Assembly (NCBI GenBank): GCA_900755035.1
Contig: CAAEEZ010000017.1
Location: forward strand, 248,001 to 312,000
Source: Clostridia bacterium
Lineage (GTDB): Bacteria; Bacillota; Clostridia; Christensenellales; CAAEEZ01
DNA: 64,000 nucleotides
Direction of reading: 5' to 3'
Part shown: positions 16,999 through 25,472 of the stretch, piece after piece
How positions within the stretch are numbered: the first letter of the stretch is position 1
How the letters are laid out: each line of letters opens with the position of its first letter
The notes under the pieces: model-generated
The model's input: the letters and a program-made list of their open reading frames with translations, nothing else
Database searches by the model: none
What the model was told of the DNA's origin: nothing
Translations under genes and position numbers: made by a program

Positions 16999-17247
16999 AT
17001 GAAAAGATTAGGCGTAGTTGGTATAGTGGTTACCGACAAAAGCGTTACTCCCAAACTACAAGAAATTCTTAGCGAATTTAGCGACGTAATCGTAGGTAGA
17101 ATGGGCGTTCCTAGAAAGAACGTATCAGCAATAAGTTTAATCGTAGAAGGTAAAGTGGAAAGAATATCAGCCCTTACGGGAAGACTTGGCAAATTTGAAA
17201 ATATAAGCGTAAAATCGGCGTTAACGTCGTACGAAATAGAGGAATAA
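16999..17247 (+). CDS. TM1266-family iron-only hydrogenase system regulator
   Basis: 82 residues, the normal family length. The conserved start LGVVGIVVTDK, the central IVGRMGVPRK and the closing ISLIVEGKVERISALTGRLGK match the small ACT-like/NikR-C-like fold of TM1266 proteins, which typically sit beside [FeFe]-hydrogenase maturation genes. A GGAGG site precedes the ATG. Here no hyd gene is in view; instead three ABC-importer genes follow with almost no spacing (3, 1 and overlapping bases), so the regulator and transporter appear to be one operon. Confidence 0.88.
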   Translation: MKRLGVVGIVVTDKSVTPKLQEILSEFSDVIVGRMGVPRKNVSAISLIVEGKVERISALTGRLGKFENISVKSALTSYEIEE

Positions 17248-17250
17248 ATT

Positions 17251-18261
17251 ATGAAAAAGAAAATTTTATCAATCATTTTAGCAATCGTAAGCGTAGTATC
17301 TTGTTTTGCGCTTACAGCATGTAGCAACAATACTAATACCGTTAGAATAGTAGTTCCCGACGGCGCGCCTGCCCTAAGCGTAACCACCGTAATAAAAGAC
17401 GGCATTAAAATGCCACAAGATACTAAACTGCAAATAGATATTGTAAAAGCTGATACTATTACAAGCGAAGTAACCGGCAAGAAATGCGATATAGCAATTT
17501 TACCGTCTAACGCAGCGTTTAAGATATATGACGATTCTGTTAAAAACGGCGACAAAGCCCCGTACGTAATGCTAGCAACCGCAACTTACGGCAATTTATT
17601 CGTCGTTGGTAAAACTACCCTTACTAGTATTAGCGACCTTACGGGCAAAATTGTTTACTCCATAGGTCAAGGCGCTGTTCCGCACAAAATTTTGGAAAAA
17701 GTAGCGGGACTGAATAGTATTGAACTAAATATCATAACCGACAAAAAGGACGCTATCCAAGGTAAAATCAACGTTATTTTCGTAAGCGACGGACTAGAAG
17801 TAAACACAAATCTAAAAGAAGATGCTACCGCCTTTGGTCTACTTGGCGAGCCAGCCGTAACGGGCTCGAAAAAACAAGGCAACGTTGTTTCGCTAGATGT
17901 GCAAGCAGAATACCAAAAGGCAACTAATTCAACCGAAAAAGGTTATCCGCAAGCAGTTGTAGTTGCAAGAAAGTCGTTTATTGAAAGTAACGGCGAAATA
18001 ATTAAAACTTTTTTGCAAAAAATGGTTGCAAATATGGACTACGTTAATAATAAAGATAACCAAAAAACCATAACGGACGTGCTAAAAGGGAATAAATACG
18101 GCAATCCTAGTGCTACCACGTTCCCACCACAATCAATCAGCGGTTGCAATATAATAGTAAAATCTACTAAAACCGCCAAACAAGACGTTGTAACTTTCCT
18201 AAAAACGCTTACGGGCGCACCAAAAATCGCAGATGGATTTTTTTACGAGATAGAATACTGA
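17251..18261 (+). CDS. NitT/TauT-like ABC substrate-binding lipoprotein
   Basis: 336 residues. A signal peptide with lipobox LTAC (cysteine near residue 24) is followed by a type-II periplasmic-binding fold of the NMT1/THI5/SsuA sort: VRIVVPDGAPAL at the start of lobe 1, KCDIAILPSNAAFK, YGNLFVVGK, ISDLTGKIVYSIGQGAVPH, and a PQAVVVARKSFI strand in lobe 2. The GAEG(D)-type ligand loop suggests a small anion, sulfonate, or pyrimidine/thiamine precursor; which one is not readable. It is translated from GAGGAA inside the end of the regulator gene. Permease and ATPase follow. Confidence 0.88.
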   Translation: MKKKILSIILAIVSVVSCFALTACSNNTNTVRIVVPDGAPALSVTTVIKDGIKMPQDTKLQIDIVKADTITSEVTGKKCDIAILPSNAAFKIYDDSVKNGDKAPYVMLATATYGNLFVVGKTTLTSISDLTGKIVYSIGQGAVPHKILEKVAGLNSIELNIITDKKDAIQGKINVIFVSDGLEVNTNLKEDATAFGLLGEPAVTGSKKQGNVVSLDVQAEYQKATNSTEKGYPQAVVVARKSFIESNGEIIKTFLQKMVANMDYVNNKDNQKTITDVLKGNKYGNPSATTFPPQSISGCNIIVKSTKTAKQDVVTFLKTLTGAPKIADGFFYEIEY

Positions 18262-18262
18262 T

Positions 18263-19027
18263 ATGAACAAAAAAAGGATACTAAAAAACTTAATATATCC
18301 TATTTTATCGCTTGCGCTGTTTTTGTCCACGTGGGCAATTATTAGCGCCGTGGAAAATAAGCCGTTAGCACTACCGCAAGTTGACGTCGTATTTAACGAA
18401 TTTTTCCATTTGCTTGGTCAAAATTCCACTTGGGTGGCACTATCAGGCACTCTACTAAACACTTTATTTGCGTTTTTATTATCGGTAGTCGTAGCGTTTA
18501 TTCTAAGCGTAATTACTACGTTTTTTAAGCCGTTACACAAAATTTTGTCGCCCATTATCACTATATTACGCTCAGCGCCTACTATGGCTGTAATACTACT
18601 ATCAATATTGTGGCTAGACAACGATGACACACCTATTTTTATCGGCTTTTTAATAGCATTTCCGCTATTATACTCGTCGTTTAGGCTAGCGCTGACGTCC
18701 GTTGACGAAAAAACGCTTGAAATGGCAAAAGTATTCAACGTTAAAAAATTAGACGTGCTAAAAACCATATATTTGCCAAGCGTGGCATCTAATTTTATAA
18801 GCAGTATGCAAAGCGTAATATCACTAACGGTAAAGGTGGTAATTGCCGCCGAAGTAATGGCATATGCATCTAAAACTATCGGCTTTGAAATGATACAAGC
18901 CAAAATAGATATAGAAACGGCAACGCTACTTGCGTATACGGTGCTTGCAATCGTACTTAGTTTCATTTTAGAAGGCATTTTTGCTCTTATAAATAAACTT
19001 GCTAGGAGGAAATATGGAAATTACTAA
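18263..19027 (+). CDS. NitT/TauT-like ABC transporter permease
   Basis: 254 residues with six hydrophobic helices and the BPD_transp_1 EAA-type loop (ALTSVDEKTLEMAKVFNVKKLDVLKTIYLPS, about residues 152-182). It begins one base after the binding-protein stop and has no clear ribosome site, which suggests coupled translation. It should form the membrane channel for the lipoprotein before it and the ATPase after it. Confidence 0.9.
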   Translation: MNKKRILKNLIYPILSLALFLSTWAIISAVENKPLALPQVDVVFNEFFHLLGQNSTWVALSGTLLNTLFAFLLSVVVAFILSVITTFFKPLHKILSPIITILRSAPTMAVILLSILWLDNDDTPIFIGFLIAFPLLYSSFRLALTSVDEKTLEMAKVFNVKKLDVLKTIYLPSVASNFISSMQSVISLTVKVVIAAEVMAYASKTIGFEMIQAKIDIETATLLAYTVLAIVLSFILEGIFALINKLARRKYGNY

Positions 19028-19712
19028 CCTAACTGTAAAATACGGCGAAAAAACGGTGTTTGAAAACTTTAACCTTACCTTGCAAGACGATAAAATTACT
19101 TGTTTGCTTGGTGCATCAGGCGTTGGAAAATCTACTTTATTATCCGCAATAAGTGGCAACGTAGCGTACACAGGCAAAATTACGGGGGCAAATACCCTAT
19201 CGTATATTTTTCAAGAAAATAGACTGATAGAAAACGTAACGGTAGAAAAAAACCTAGATTTAGTACTGCGCTCTATTACAAAAGATAAATTTACAAGGGA
19301 AAAAATAATAGACAACGTGCTAAAACTTGTAGAAATGGAAAACTGCAAAGACATTTTCCCACGTGAGCTTTCAGGGGGTATGGCAAGCAGAATATCTATG
19401 GCTCGTGGCTTTATTTATCCGTCAAACACCTTGCTTATGGACGAAACGTTCAAGGGGCTAGATACTGCCCTTAAACAACGACTAATAAAGGCGTTTTTGA
19501 ATTTGTATAACGAAAATAAACGAACGGTAGTATTCGTAACCCACTCGATAGACGAGGCTTTGATACTTGCCGACGAAGTATTCGTGCTAAAAGGCTCGCC
19601 TTGTGAGGTAAGTTTTAGCCTAACGATTGCTAAAAATCAGCAAGACAGAAAACTAACCGACGACGAATTAGACAATGCAAGAAAGCAACTGCTTAAAAAT
19701 TTGATAGACTAA
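19014..19712 (+). CDS. NitT/TauT-like ABC transporter ATPase
   Basis: 232 residues from ATG 19014, which has AGGAGG five bases upstream; it overlaps the permease by 14 bases. Walker A GASGVGKST (near 34), Q-loop FQENRLI, signature LSGGMASRI, Walker B TLLMDETFKGLD and switch VTHSID are all present. Two departures: the usual DEP after Walker B is DET, and the signature continues MASRI rather than QRQRV. It powers the importer encoded by the two genes upstream. Confidence 0.9.
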   Translation: MEITNLTVKYGEKTVFENFNLTLQDDKITCLLGASGVGKSTLLSAISGNVAYTGKITGANTLSYIFQENRLIENVTVEKNLDLVLRSITKDKFTREKIIDNVLKLVEMENCKDIFPRELSGGMASRISMARGFIYPSNTLLMDETFKGLDTALKQRLIKAFLNLYNENKRTVVFVTHSIDEALILADEVFVLKGSPCEVSFSLTIAKNQQDRKLTDDELDNARKQLLKNLID

Positions 19713-19735
19713 ACGGAATACTAACGTAATAAAAT

Positions 19736-19756
19736 AAGCCCGATTGGGCTTTTTTT
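19736..19756 (+). terminator. Terminator of the TM1266-importer operon
   Basis: Stem AAGCCC / GGGCTT with loop GATT, followed by a run of seven T. It touches the end of the convergent kinase gene. Confidence 0.82.
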
Positions 19757-20381
19757 AACGCTTAGCGTCTACTGCTTCTTTGTATTTTATTATGATATCT
19801 ACCGCCTCGTCTATAGTTAATTTAGAAGTATTGATACATATATCATATTGTTTTGGGTCGCCCCATTTGCCGTCGGCATAAGTCGAATAGTAATTTGCCC
19901 TATTCTTATCCGCTTTTTTCATTACGGATTTTGCCTCGCTTTCTGGCACGTGATACTCGTTCACGATTCTTTTTAGCCTAACTTCTTCGTCAGCATAAAT
20001 AAATATTTTCAGCAGTTTTTCTTCGTGACGGAATATATAGTCCGCACACCTACCAACTACTACGATAGGATTAGCGTCAGCCTTTTCTCTTAGCGCTTTT
20101 GCTTGAAGTCGCATTACTTCGTCGTTGAACATTATATTATTATACATCGGTATATAAGCGTTTGTTAACGTGATACTAGGCGAAAACATACCGGCAAACT
20201 TGCTTGGCGATTGCTCGTCGTATTTTTCCAAAAGGCTTTTATCTACGTCGTAAGTTTCTGCAATATGAGATATAATCTCCTTATCCAAAAATTCGTAGCC
20301 TAGTCTTTCAGCAAGCGCTCTACCAACCTTTCTACCACTACTACCGTATTGTCTTGCTATCGTTATAATATAGTTTGCCAT
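19755..20381 (-). CDS. Cytidylate kinase-like protein
   Basis: 208 residues. The N-terminus IITIARQYGSSGRKVG replaces the canonical P-loop with the RxYGSGG-type loop typical of the 'cytidylate kinase-like' (Cmk-like) family of Firmicutes, followed by LAERLGYEFLDKEI. VVVGRCADYIF and the closing RANYYSTYADGKWG...YDICINT segment also fit that family. It is presumed to be a nucleotide kinase, but this group is poorly characterised and true dCMP/CMP activity is not certain. The ribosome site AGGAGG precedes ATG 20381; it has its own promoter. Confidence 0.85.
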   Translation of the reverse strand: MANYIITIARQYGSSGRKVGRALAERLGYEFLDKEIISHIAETYDVDKSLLEKYDEQSPSKFAGMFSPSITLTNAYIPMYNNIMFNDEVMRLQAKALREKADANPIVVVGRCADYIFRHEEKLLKIFIYADEEVRLKRIVNEYHVPESEAKSVMKKADKNRANYYSTYADGKWGDPKQYDICINTSKLTIDEAVDIIIKYKEAVDAKR

Positions 20382-20399
20382 AACTTACCTCCTTACTTA

Positions 20400-20427
20400 A
20401 TTATAAAATATTTTATCTCTAAGTCAA
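20400..20427 (-). promoter_or_regulatory. Promoter of the cytidylate kinase-like gene
   Basis: Minus-strand TTGACT (20427-20422), 16-base spacer, TATAAT (20405-20400). Confidence 0.75.
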
Positions 20428-20447
20428 TACTACGGCAAAATTTTTGC

Positions 20448-20477
20448 AATAAAAAATAGTCGTAAAAACGACTATTT
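20448..20477 (-). terminator. Terminator of the ileS-methyltransferase-pseudouridine synthase unit
   Basis: Perfect nine-base stem AAATAGTCG / CGACTATTT with loop TAAAAA, followed on the minus strand by TTTATTGC. It lies just after the pseudouridine synthase stop. Confidence 0.8.
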
Positions 20478-20483
20478 AGTATT

Positions 20484-21206
20484 TTAATAAATGTTTTTGA
20501 TATTTACCGACAAATACTTGTCTAGGTCGAACGCTCTCCACGGCGCGACTTCCTTATCAGGATATACCCTAAAAGTCATCGTTTCGTTAGTTATAGGGTG
20601 ATTAAGCTTTAACTCGTAAGCCCATAATCCCAAATAACTTTTGTTTTTTACGGCGTTAGGATTATACTTCATATCTCCAACAAGCGGACAGCCGATATGT
20701 GCCATTTGTACACGAATTTGATGTCCTCTTCCCGTTATAAGTTTTACCCTAGCCAAACTAATTCCGTCTTTTTCTTCCAAAACTTTGTAATCAAGTTCTG
20801 CTCTTTTTGCGCCTACCGTTGCGCTTGGCACAACTCTAACTTCGTTAGTTTTTTCGTTCTTTTTAAGATAATTTACTAGTTTTCCCGTCGGCTCTTTTGG
20901 CACGCCGTCCAAAACTGCTAGGTATGATTTTTCCATATCTCCGTTTTGGATTTGCTCTTGAAGGCGTTTTGCGCATTTACTCGTTTTTGCAAACACCATT
21001 ATTCCGCCCGTTGGTCTATCTAGCCTATGTACAAGTCCAAGGAAAGCCTCGCCCGGTTTATCGTATTTTTTTACCAAATAATTTTTTAGCATCGACAATA
21101 AATCTAGGTCCTTGCTACTATCTGCCATAACGGGAATATTATTCGGCTTTACCACTACAAGTAAATGGTTATCCTCGTAAACTATATTTAATTCTTCGTT
21201 ACTCAT
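20484..21206 (-). CDS. RluA-family pseudouridine synthase
   Basis: 240 residues from ATG 21206 (MSNEELNIVYEDN), with a GGAAGAG site; the frame extends nine codons upstream without a ribosome site. The catalytic block GLVHRLDRPTGGIMVFAK (Asp in HRLDRPT near residue 64) and the GRGHQIRVQMAHIGCPLVGD motif are complete. There is no N-terminal S4 domain, so this is the short RluA/RluC/TruC-like form. It isomerises uridine to pseudouridine in rRNA or tRNA; the site is not predictable. It overlaps the upstream methyltransferase by eight bases. Confidence 0.92.
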   Translation of the reverse strand: MSNEELNIVYEDNHLLVVVKPNNIPVMADSSKDLDLLSMLKNYLVKKYDKPGEAFLGLVHRLDRPTGGIMVFAKTSKCAKRLQEQIQNGDMEKSYLAVLDGVPKEPTGKLVNYLKKNEKTNEVRVVPSATVGAKRAELDYKVLEEKDGISLARVKLITGRGHQIRVQMAHIGCPLVGDMKYNPNAVKNKSYLGLWAYELKLNHPITNETMTFRVYPDKEVAPWRAFDLDKYLSVNIKNIY

Positions 21207-22074
21207 CAATCTCTTCCTTCGACCATAACCCACTAGCGCCGGCAGGCAAAATCACGCCCTTTTCCTTAGTTGGCAAGCCTACCTCGTAGCTATAAGTATA
21301 GCCATTGTAATTTGATAATATTTTGCTTAGTATGTTTTTCATCACTTGCGGTTGCAAGCCCGTCGTATAGGAATTTATAAGGAAAAACAACGGATTATCG
21401 GACAATACTTCTTTCGTCAATTCAACAAGCGAATATATTTCGTCTTCTATTTTCCATTTTTCACCGTTTGGACCTCTGCCGAAACTAGGTGGGTCCATAA
21501 TTACGGCGTCGTATTTATTTCCCCTTCTTATTTCCTTTTGAACAAACTTTTTGCAGTCGTCTAGTATAAACCTAACTTTCGTTGTATCAAGCCCACTAAG
21601 CGCTATATTTTCCTTTGCCCTATCTATCATTGCTTTTGCCGAGTCCACGTGCGTTACGTGTGCGCCTGCGCTCATACAAGCAACCGTTGCGCCACCGGTG
21701 TATGCAAACATATTTAATACTTTGATAGGTCTACCAGCCTTTTTAATTAGGTCTATCATAGTTGCCCAATTAACCGCTTGCTCCGGGAACAAGCCCGTAT
21801 GCTTGAAACCCATTAGTTTTAGTTTGAATTTAAGATTACGCCAACCAACGGTAAACTCGCCGATTTCTTTGTTTACGTAATGCCACGAGCCACCACCCGT
21901 ATTGCTACGCATATAATAGGCGCTAAGCCCCTTATAACGCATCATATCTACGTCGGTTTTCCATATAACCTGAGGGTCTGGGCGAAGCAAAATATACTTA
22001 GCCCATCTCTCTAGTTTCATACCGTCGCCGGTAGCAATTACTTCGTAATCTTTCCACTCGTCGTTATACTTCAT
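21199..22074 (-). CDS. Class I SAM-dependent rRNA methyltransferase (RlmI-like, no PUA)
   Basis: 291 residues. The Rossmann core shows VLNMFAYTGGATVACMSAGAHVTHVDSAK (SAM-binding, near 123), FILDDCKKFV, and the catalytic-type motif VIMDPPSFGRGPNGEKW near residue 200. This is the arrangement of RlmI/YccW-like 5-methylcytosine methyltransferases, but the N-terminal PUA domain is missing. The start overlaps the ileS stop as ATGA, and the stop overlaps the pseudouridine synthase, giving three RNA/translation genes in one tight operon. Confidence 0.9.
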   Translation of the reverse strand: MKYNDEWKDYEVIATGDGMKLERWAKYILLRPDPQVIWKTDVDMMRYKGLSAYYMRSNTGGGSWHYVNKEIGEFTVGWRNLKFKLKLMGFKHTGLFPEQAVNWATMIDLIKKAGRPIKVLNMFAYTGGATVACMSAGAHVTHVDSAKAMIDRAKENIALSGLDTTKVRFILDDCKKFVQKEIRRGNKYDAVIMDPPSFGRGPNGEKWKIEDEIYSLVELTKEVLSDNPLFFLINSYTTGLQPQVMKNILSKILSNYNGYTYSYEVGLPTKEKGVILPAGASGLWSKEEIDE

Positions 22075-25000
22075 GCCTTTTTAACGCTCAATACAACTTC
22101 GTTGTCGTTGATGTTCCACTCCTTCGTAAAGCCGTCTAGTTCGCTAACTACCTTGTCTGCTAGTACGTCTTGTCTAATACTTTCGTCGCTAGCGATAATT
22201 TCAGCAACCTTTCCACTTGCTTTATAGCCAAGAACGATATGGTCTACTACTTCAAGACCTGCATCTTTTCTCATAGTTTGAACCTTGGATACGATTTCTC
22301 TTGCAATACCTTCGTTTACAAGTTCCTCGGTTAGATTCGTATCAAGTATTACGGTAAAGTTGCCGTTTTGAGTAGCAACGAATCCTTCCTTATTCTTAAC
22401 GCTAATTAGTAAGTCGTTTAGTTCTAGGTCAACTTGTTTTCCGTCGATTTCACAAGTAAAGGTTTCACCTGCTTTTACGGTATTTACCACCTTCAAGGTG
22501 TCGCAAGTTGCAAGGTATTCTCTAATCGAATTGATTAGTTTGCCGTACTTAGGACCTAAGGTTTTTAGTTGAGGCTTCAATTCGTAGTCGATAAACATAG
22601 TATCGTCTTCTACGTTAACCACTTCTTTTACGTTGATTTCCTCGGCTATAATGCTTAGTACTTCCTTGTCGTCCTTAGCATCGTCAGTCTTTATGAACAT
22701 AGTTTTAAGTGGTTGCCTATTCTTGATATTTGCGCTGTTTCTGCTTGCTCTTGCTAGGTTTACAACTTCAAGGATATATTCCATATCCTCTTCAAGTTTC
22801 TCGTCTATCATAGATAGGTCAGCCTCTGGGTATTTGCATAGATGTACGCTCATAGGCTCGTCCTTAAAGAAGTTAGCAACTAAGTTTTGGTAGATGCTCT
22901 CAGCCATAAACGGAGTAAACGGTGCAAGTAACTTAGACAACGTAACAAGTACGGTATACAAGGTCATATAAGCGGAAATCTTGTCCTCGCTCATATCTTT
23001 GCCCCAATACCTATCTCTTGAACGACGTACGTACCAATTTGATAGTTCGTCAACGAAGTCTTGGATTTTTCTTGCGCACTCGGTAATTTTGTAGTTTTCC
23101 AAATTCTCGTTTACGAATTTAACAAGAGAATTTAGTCCCGACAAAATCCATTTGTCCATCATACTGAATTTGCAATCTTTTAGGCTGTATTTAGATGGGT
23201 CGAACTTGTCGATTTCAGCGTACAATACGTAGAATGCGTAGGTGTTCCACAAAGTACCCATAAACTTTCTTTGGCACTCTGATACGTTTTCAGCAGAGAA
23301 ACGGCTAGGTAGCCATGGCATACTTGCAGTGTAGAAATACCACCTTACAGCGTCTGCGCCTTGAACGTCTAGTACGCTCCACGGGTCTACAACGTTGCCC
23401 TTATGCTTACTCATTTTGATGCCGTCCTTGTCGTTTACGTGGCCAAGTACGATACAGTTTTCAAACGGCGATTTGTCAAATAACAAAGTTGAAACTGCAA
23501 GCAAGGTGTAGAACCAACCTCTAGTTTGGTCAACTGCCTCACTGATAAATTGAGCAGGGAATCTCTTCTCAAACTCTTCTTTGTTCTCGAACGGATAGTG
23601 GAATTGTGCAAAAGGCATAGAACCACTATCAAACCAGCAGTCTAGTACCTCAGGCGTTCTCTTCATCTCGCCACCACACTTATCGCACTTAAAGGTTACT
23701 TGGTCAATGTACGGACGGTGAAGTTCTACGTCCCCACTTAAACCTGCAAGTTCTCTTAATTCTTTTCTAGAACCTACTACTTTTATCTCGCCACAATCCG
23801 GACATACCCAAATAGGTAACGGAGTACCCCAATATCTTTCACGAGAGAAGCCCCAGTCGATAACGTTGTCTAGGAAGTTGCCCATACGGCCCGTACCGAT
23901 TGTAGGTGGAATCCAATTTACAGAAGAGTTATTTTTAAGTAGTTTTTCTCTTAAAGCGCTCATTTTGATAAACCACGAACTTCTTGCATAGTAAAGTAGT
24001 GGCGTATCGCATCTCCAACAATAAGGATAGCTGTGAGTAAACTCCACTTCCTTAAACATTAGTCCTTTTTCGTAAAGTTTATCTATTACCATACGGTCGC
24101 CGTCTTTTACGAAAATACCTTTCATATCGTATACTTCGTCAGTGAAACGACCTCTTTCGTCTACGTATTGAACAAACGGTAAGTTGTATCTTCTACCTAC
24201 TTGTGCGTCATCCTCACCAAATGCTGGTGCGCAGTGAACGATACCCGTACCATCGGTAAGCGTTACATAGTCGGCAACGGTTAGATAGTAGCCGTTTGAT
24301 GCAGTTTTCTCGTCGGCATAGTCAAATAATGGCTCGTACTTTCTTCTTTCAAAGTCCACGCCTTTTTTGGTGTAGATAACTTCGTAATTTTCAAATATGG
24401 TGCTAGCAAGTGCTTCTGCAACGATATAATAGGTATCCTCTACCTTTACTTTTACGTAGTTCTCGTTAGGGTTCATAATCAAACAAATGTTTGAAGGCAA
24501 CGTCCAAGGAGTAGTCGTCCAAGCAAGATAGTAGGTATTTTCTTCGTCGGTAGCCTTAAATTTAACTATAACGGAAGTTTCTTTTACGTCTTTGTAGCCT
24601 TGTGCAACTTCGTGAGAAGACAATGCAGTACCACAACGAGGGCAATAAGGCACGATTTTGTATCCTTTATAGATTAGTCCCTTGTCGTAAATAGTTTTTA
24701 GCGCCCACCATACCGATTCGATATAGTTGTTGTCGTAGGTAATATAAGGGTTTTCCATATCAGCCCAAAAGCCTACTCTGTCGCTCATTTGCTCCCACTC
24801 GCCTTTATATTTCCAAACGCTCTCTTTACACTTTTGTATGAAAGGCTCTATTCCGTATTTTTCTATCTCTTGCTTTCCGTCTATGCCAAGAAGTTTTTCT
24901 ACTTCTAATTCAACGGGCAAACCGTGAGTATCCCAACCTGCTTTACGTAGCACGTTGTATCCTTTCATCGTTTTATAACGAGGTATTATATCCTTTATTA

Positions 25001-25190
25001 CACGGGTTAATATATGACCAATATGTGGCTTACCGTTAGCCGTAGGTGGTCCGTCGTAAAACGTGAAGTAATCTTTGCTGTTCTCGTTTTCTTTTAGGCT
25101 TTTCTTAAAAACCTCGTTTTGCTTCCAAAAATCAAGAACCTCTTTTTCTCTGGAACAGAAATTCATATCTGTCGTAACTTTGTTGTACAT
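22071..25190 (-). CDS. ileS: Isoleucine-tRNA ligase, type 2 (eukaryote/archaeal-like)
   Basis: 1039 residues. Charges tRNA-Ile and edits Val. HIGH motif PHIGH at 55-59, KMSKH (not KMSKS) starting at residue 592, and an editing-domain WTTTPWTLPSN near 230. Cysteine pairs CPRC, CPDC and CDKC probably bind zinc. The length and the KMSKH variant followed by KGNVVDPW are typical of the IleS2 lineage shared with archaea and eukaryotes, which in studied cases is intrinsically mupirocin-tolerant. No T-box is visible upstream; instead a perfect consensus promoter and a GAGAGG site lie directly before the ATG. Confidence 0.96.
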   Translation of the reverse strand: MYNKVTTDMNFCSREKEVLDFWKQNEVFKKSLKENENSKDYFTFYDGPPTANGKPHIGHILTRVIKDIIPRYKTMKGYNVLRKAGWDTHGLPVELEVEKLLGIDGKQEIEKYGIEPFIQKCKESVWKYKGEWEQMSDRVGFWADMENPYITYDNNYIESVWWALKTIYDKGLIYKGYKIVPYCPRCGTALSSHEVAQGYKDVKETSVIVKFKATDEENTYYLAWTTTPWTLPSNICLIMNPNENYVKVKVEDTYYIVAEALASTIFENYEVIYTKKGVDFERRKYEPLFDYADEKTASNGYYLTVADYVTLTDGTGIVHCAPAFGEDDAQVGRRYNLPFVQYVDERGRFTDEVYDMKGIFVKDGDRMVIDKLYEKGLMFKEVEFTHSYPYCWRCDTPLLYYARSSWFIKMSALREKLLKNNSSVNWIPPTIGTGRMGNFLDNVIDWGFSRERYWGTPLPIWVCPDCGEIKVVGSRKELRELAGLSGDVELHRPYIDQVTFKCDKCGGEMKRTPEVLDCWFDSGSMPFAQFHYPFENKEEFEKRFPAQFISEAVDQTRGWFYTLLAVSTLLFDKSPFENCIVLGHVNDKDGIKMSKHKGNVVDPWSVLDVQGADAVRWYFYTASMPWLPSRFSAENVSECQRKFMGTLWNTYAFYVLYAEIDKFDPSKYSLKDCKFSMMDKWILSGLNSLVKFVNENLENYKITECARKIQDFVDELSNWYVRRSRDRYWGKDMSEDKISAYMTLYTVLVTLSKLLAPFTPFMAESIYQNLVANFFKDEPMSVHLCKYPEADLSMIDEKLEEDMEYILEVVNLARASRNSANIKNRQPLKTMFIKTDDAKDDKEVLSIIAEEINVKEVVNVEDDTMFIDYELKPQLKTLGPKYGKLINSIREYLATCDTLKVVNTVKAGETFTCEIDGKQVDLELNDLLISVKNKEGFVATQNGNFTVILDTNLTEELVNEGIAREIVSKVQTMRKDAGLEVVDHIVLGYKASGKVAEIIASDESIRQDVLADKVVSELDGFTKEWNINDNEVVLSVKKA

Positions 25191-25226
25191 TTTTACCTCT
25201 CATAATAATATTATATATACTATTCT

Positions 25227-25255
25227 ATTATAAATTTAGCGGGCGTTTTTGTCAA
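25227..25255 (-). promoter_or_regulatory. Perfect consensus promoter of ileS
   Basis: Minus-strand TTGACA (25255-25250), exactly 17 bases, TATAAT (25232-25227). The leader would be only about 30 bases, too short for a T-box. Confidence 0.88.
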
Positions 25256-25286
25256 ACAGTATAGTACAATAAACATACTAATAAAT

Positions 25287-25313
25287 AAAAAAACTAGCCG
25301 ACAAATCGGCTAG
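25287..25313 (-). terminator. Terminator of the 35-codon gene
   Basis: Perfect eight-base stem CTAGCCGA / TCGGCTAG with a four-base loop, followed on the minus strand by TTTTTTTATTTAT. It separates the small gene from the ileS promoter. Confidence 0.85.
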
Positions 25314-25319
25314 AAACTA

Positions 25320-25427
25320 TTATTTTTTCTTTACTACCACCTTGATAGGCTCTTCATCTTTAAGCGACATTATCATACGGCTTTTCGGCGTACCCTTCAT
25401 ACCCTCTTTTTTATTTTTCTTTTTCAT
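25320..25427 (-). CDS. 35-residue basic small protein
   Basis: ATG 25427 to TAA 25320, preceded by AGGAGG with seven-base spacing, one of the best ribosome sites in the window, and followed seven bases later by a strong terminator. It encodes a lysine-rich peptide (N-terminal KKKNKKEG, middle TPKSRMIMSLKDEEP, C-terminal VVVKKK) with no membrane segment. No family recognised. It is flanked upstream on the same strand by a candidate structured RNA, so it may be expressed from that RNA's transcript by readthrough. Confidence 0.65.
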   Translation of the reverse strand: MKKKNKKEGMKGTPKSRMIMSLKDEEPIKVVVKKK

Positions 25428-25472
25428 AATTTCCTCCTATATTAAGATAGGCAAAAAATTAAATTTTATTCA

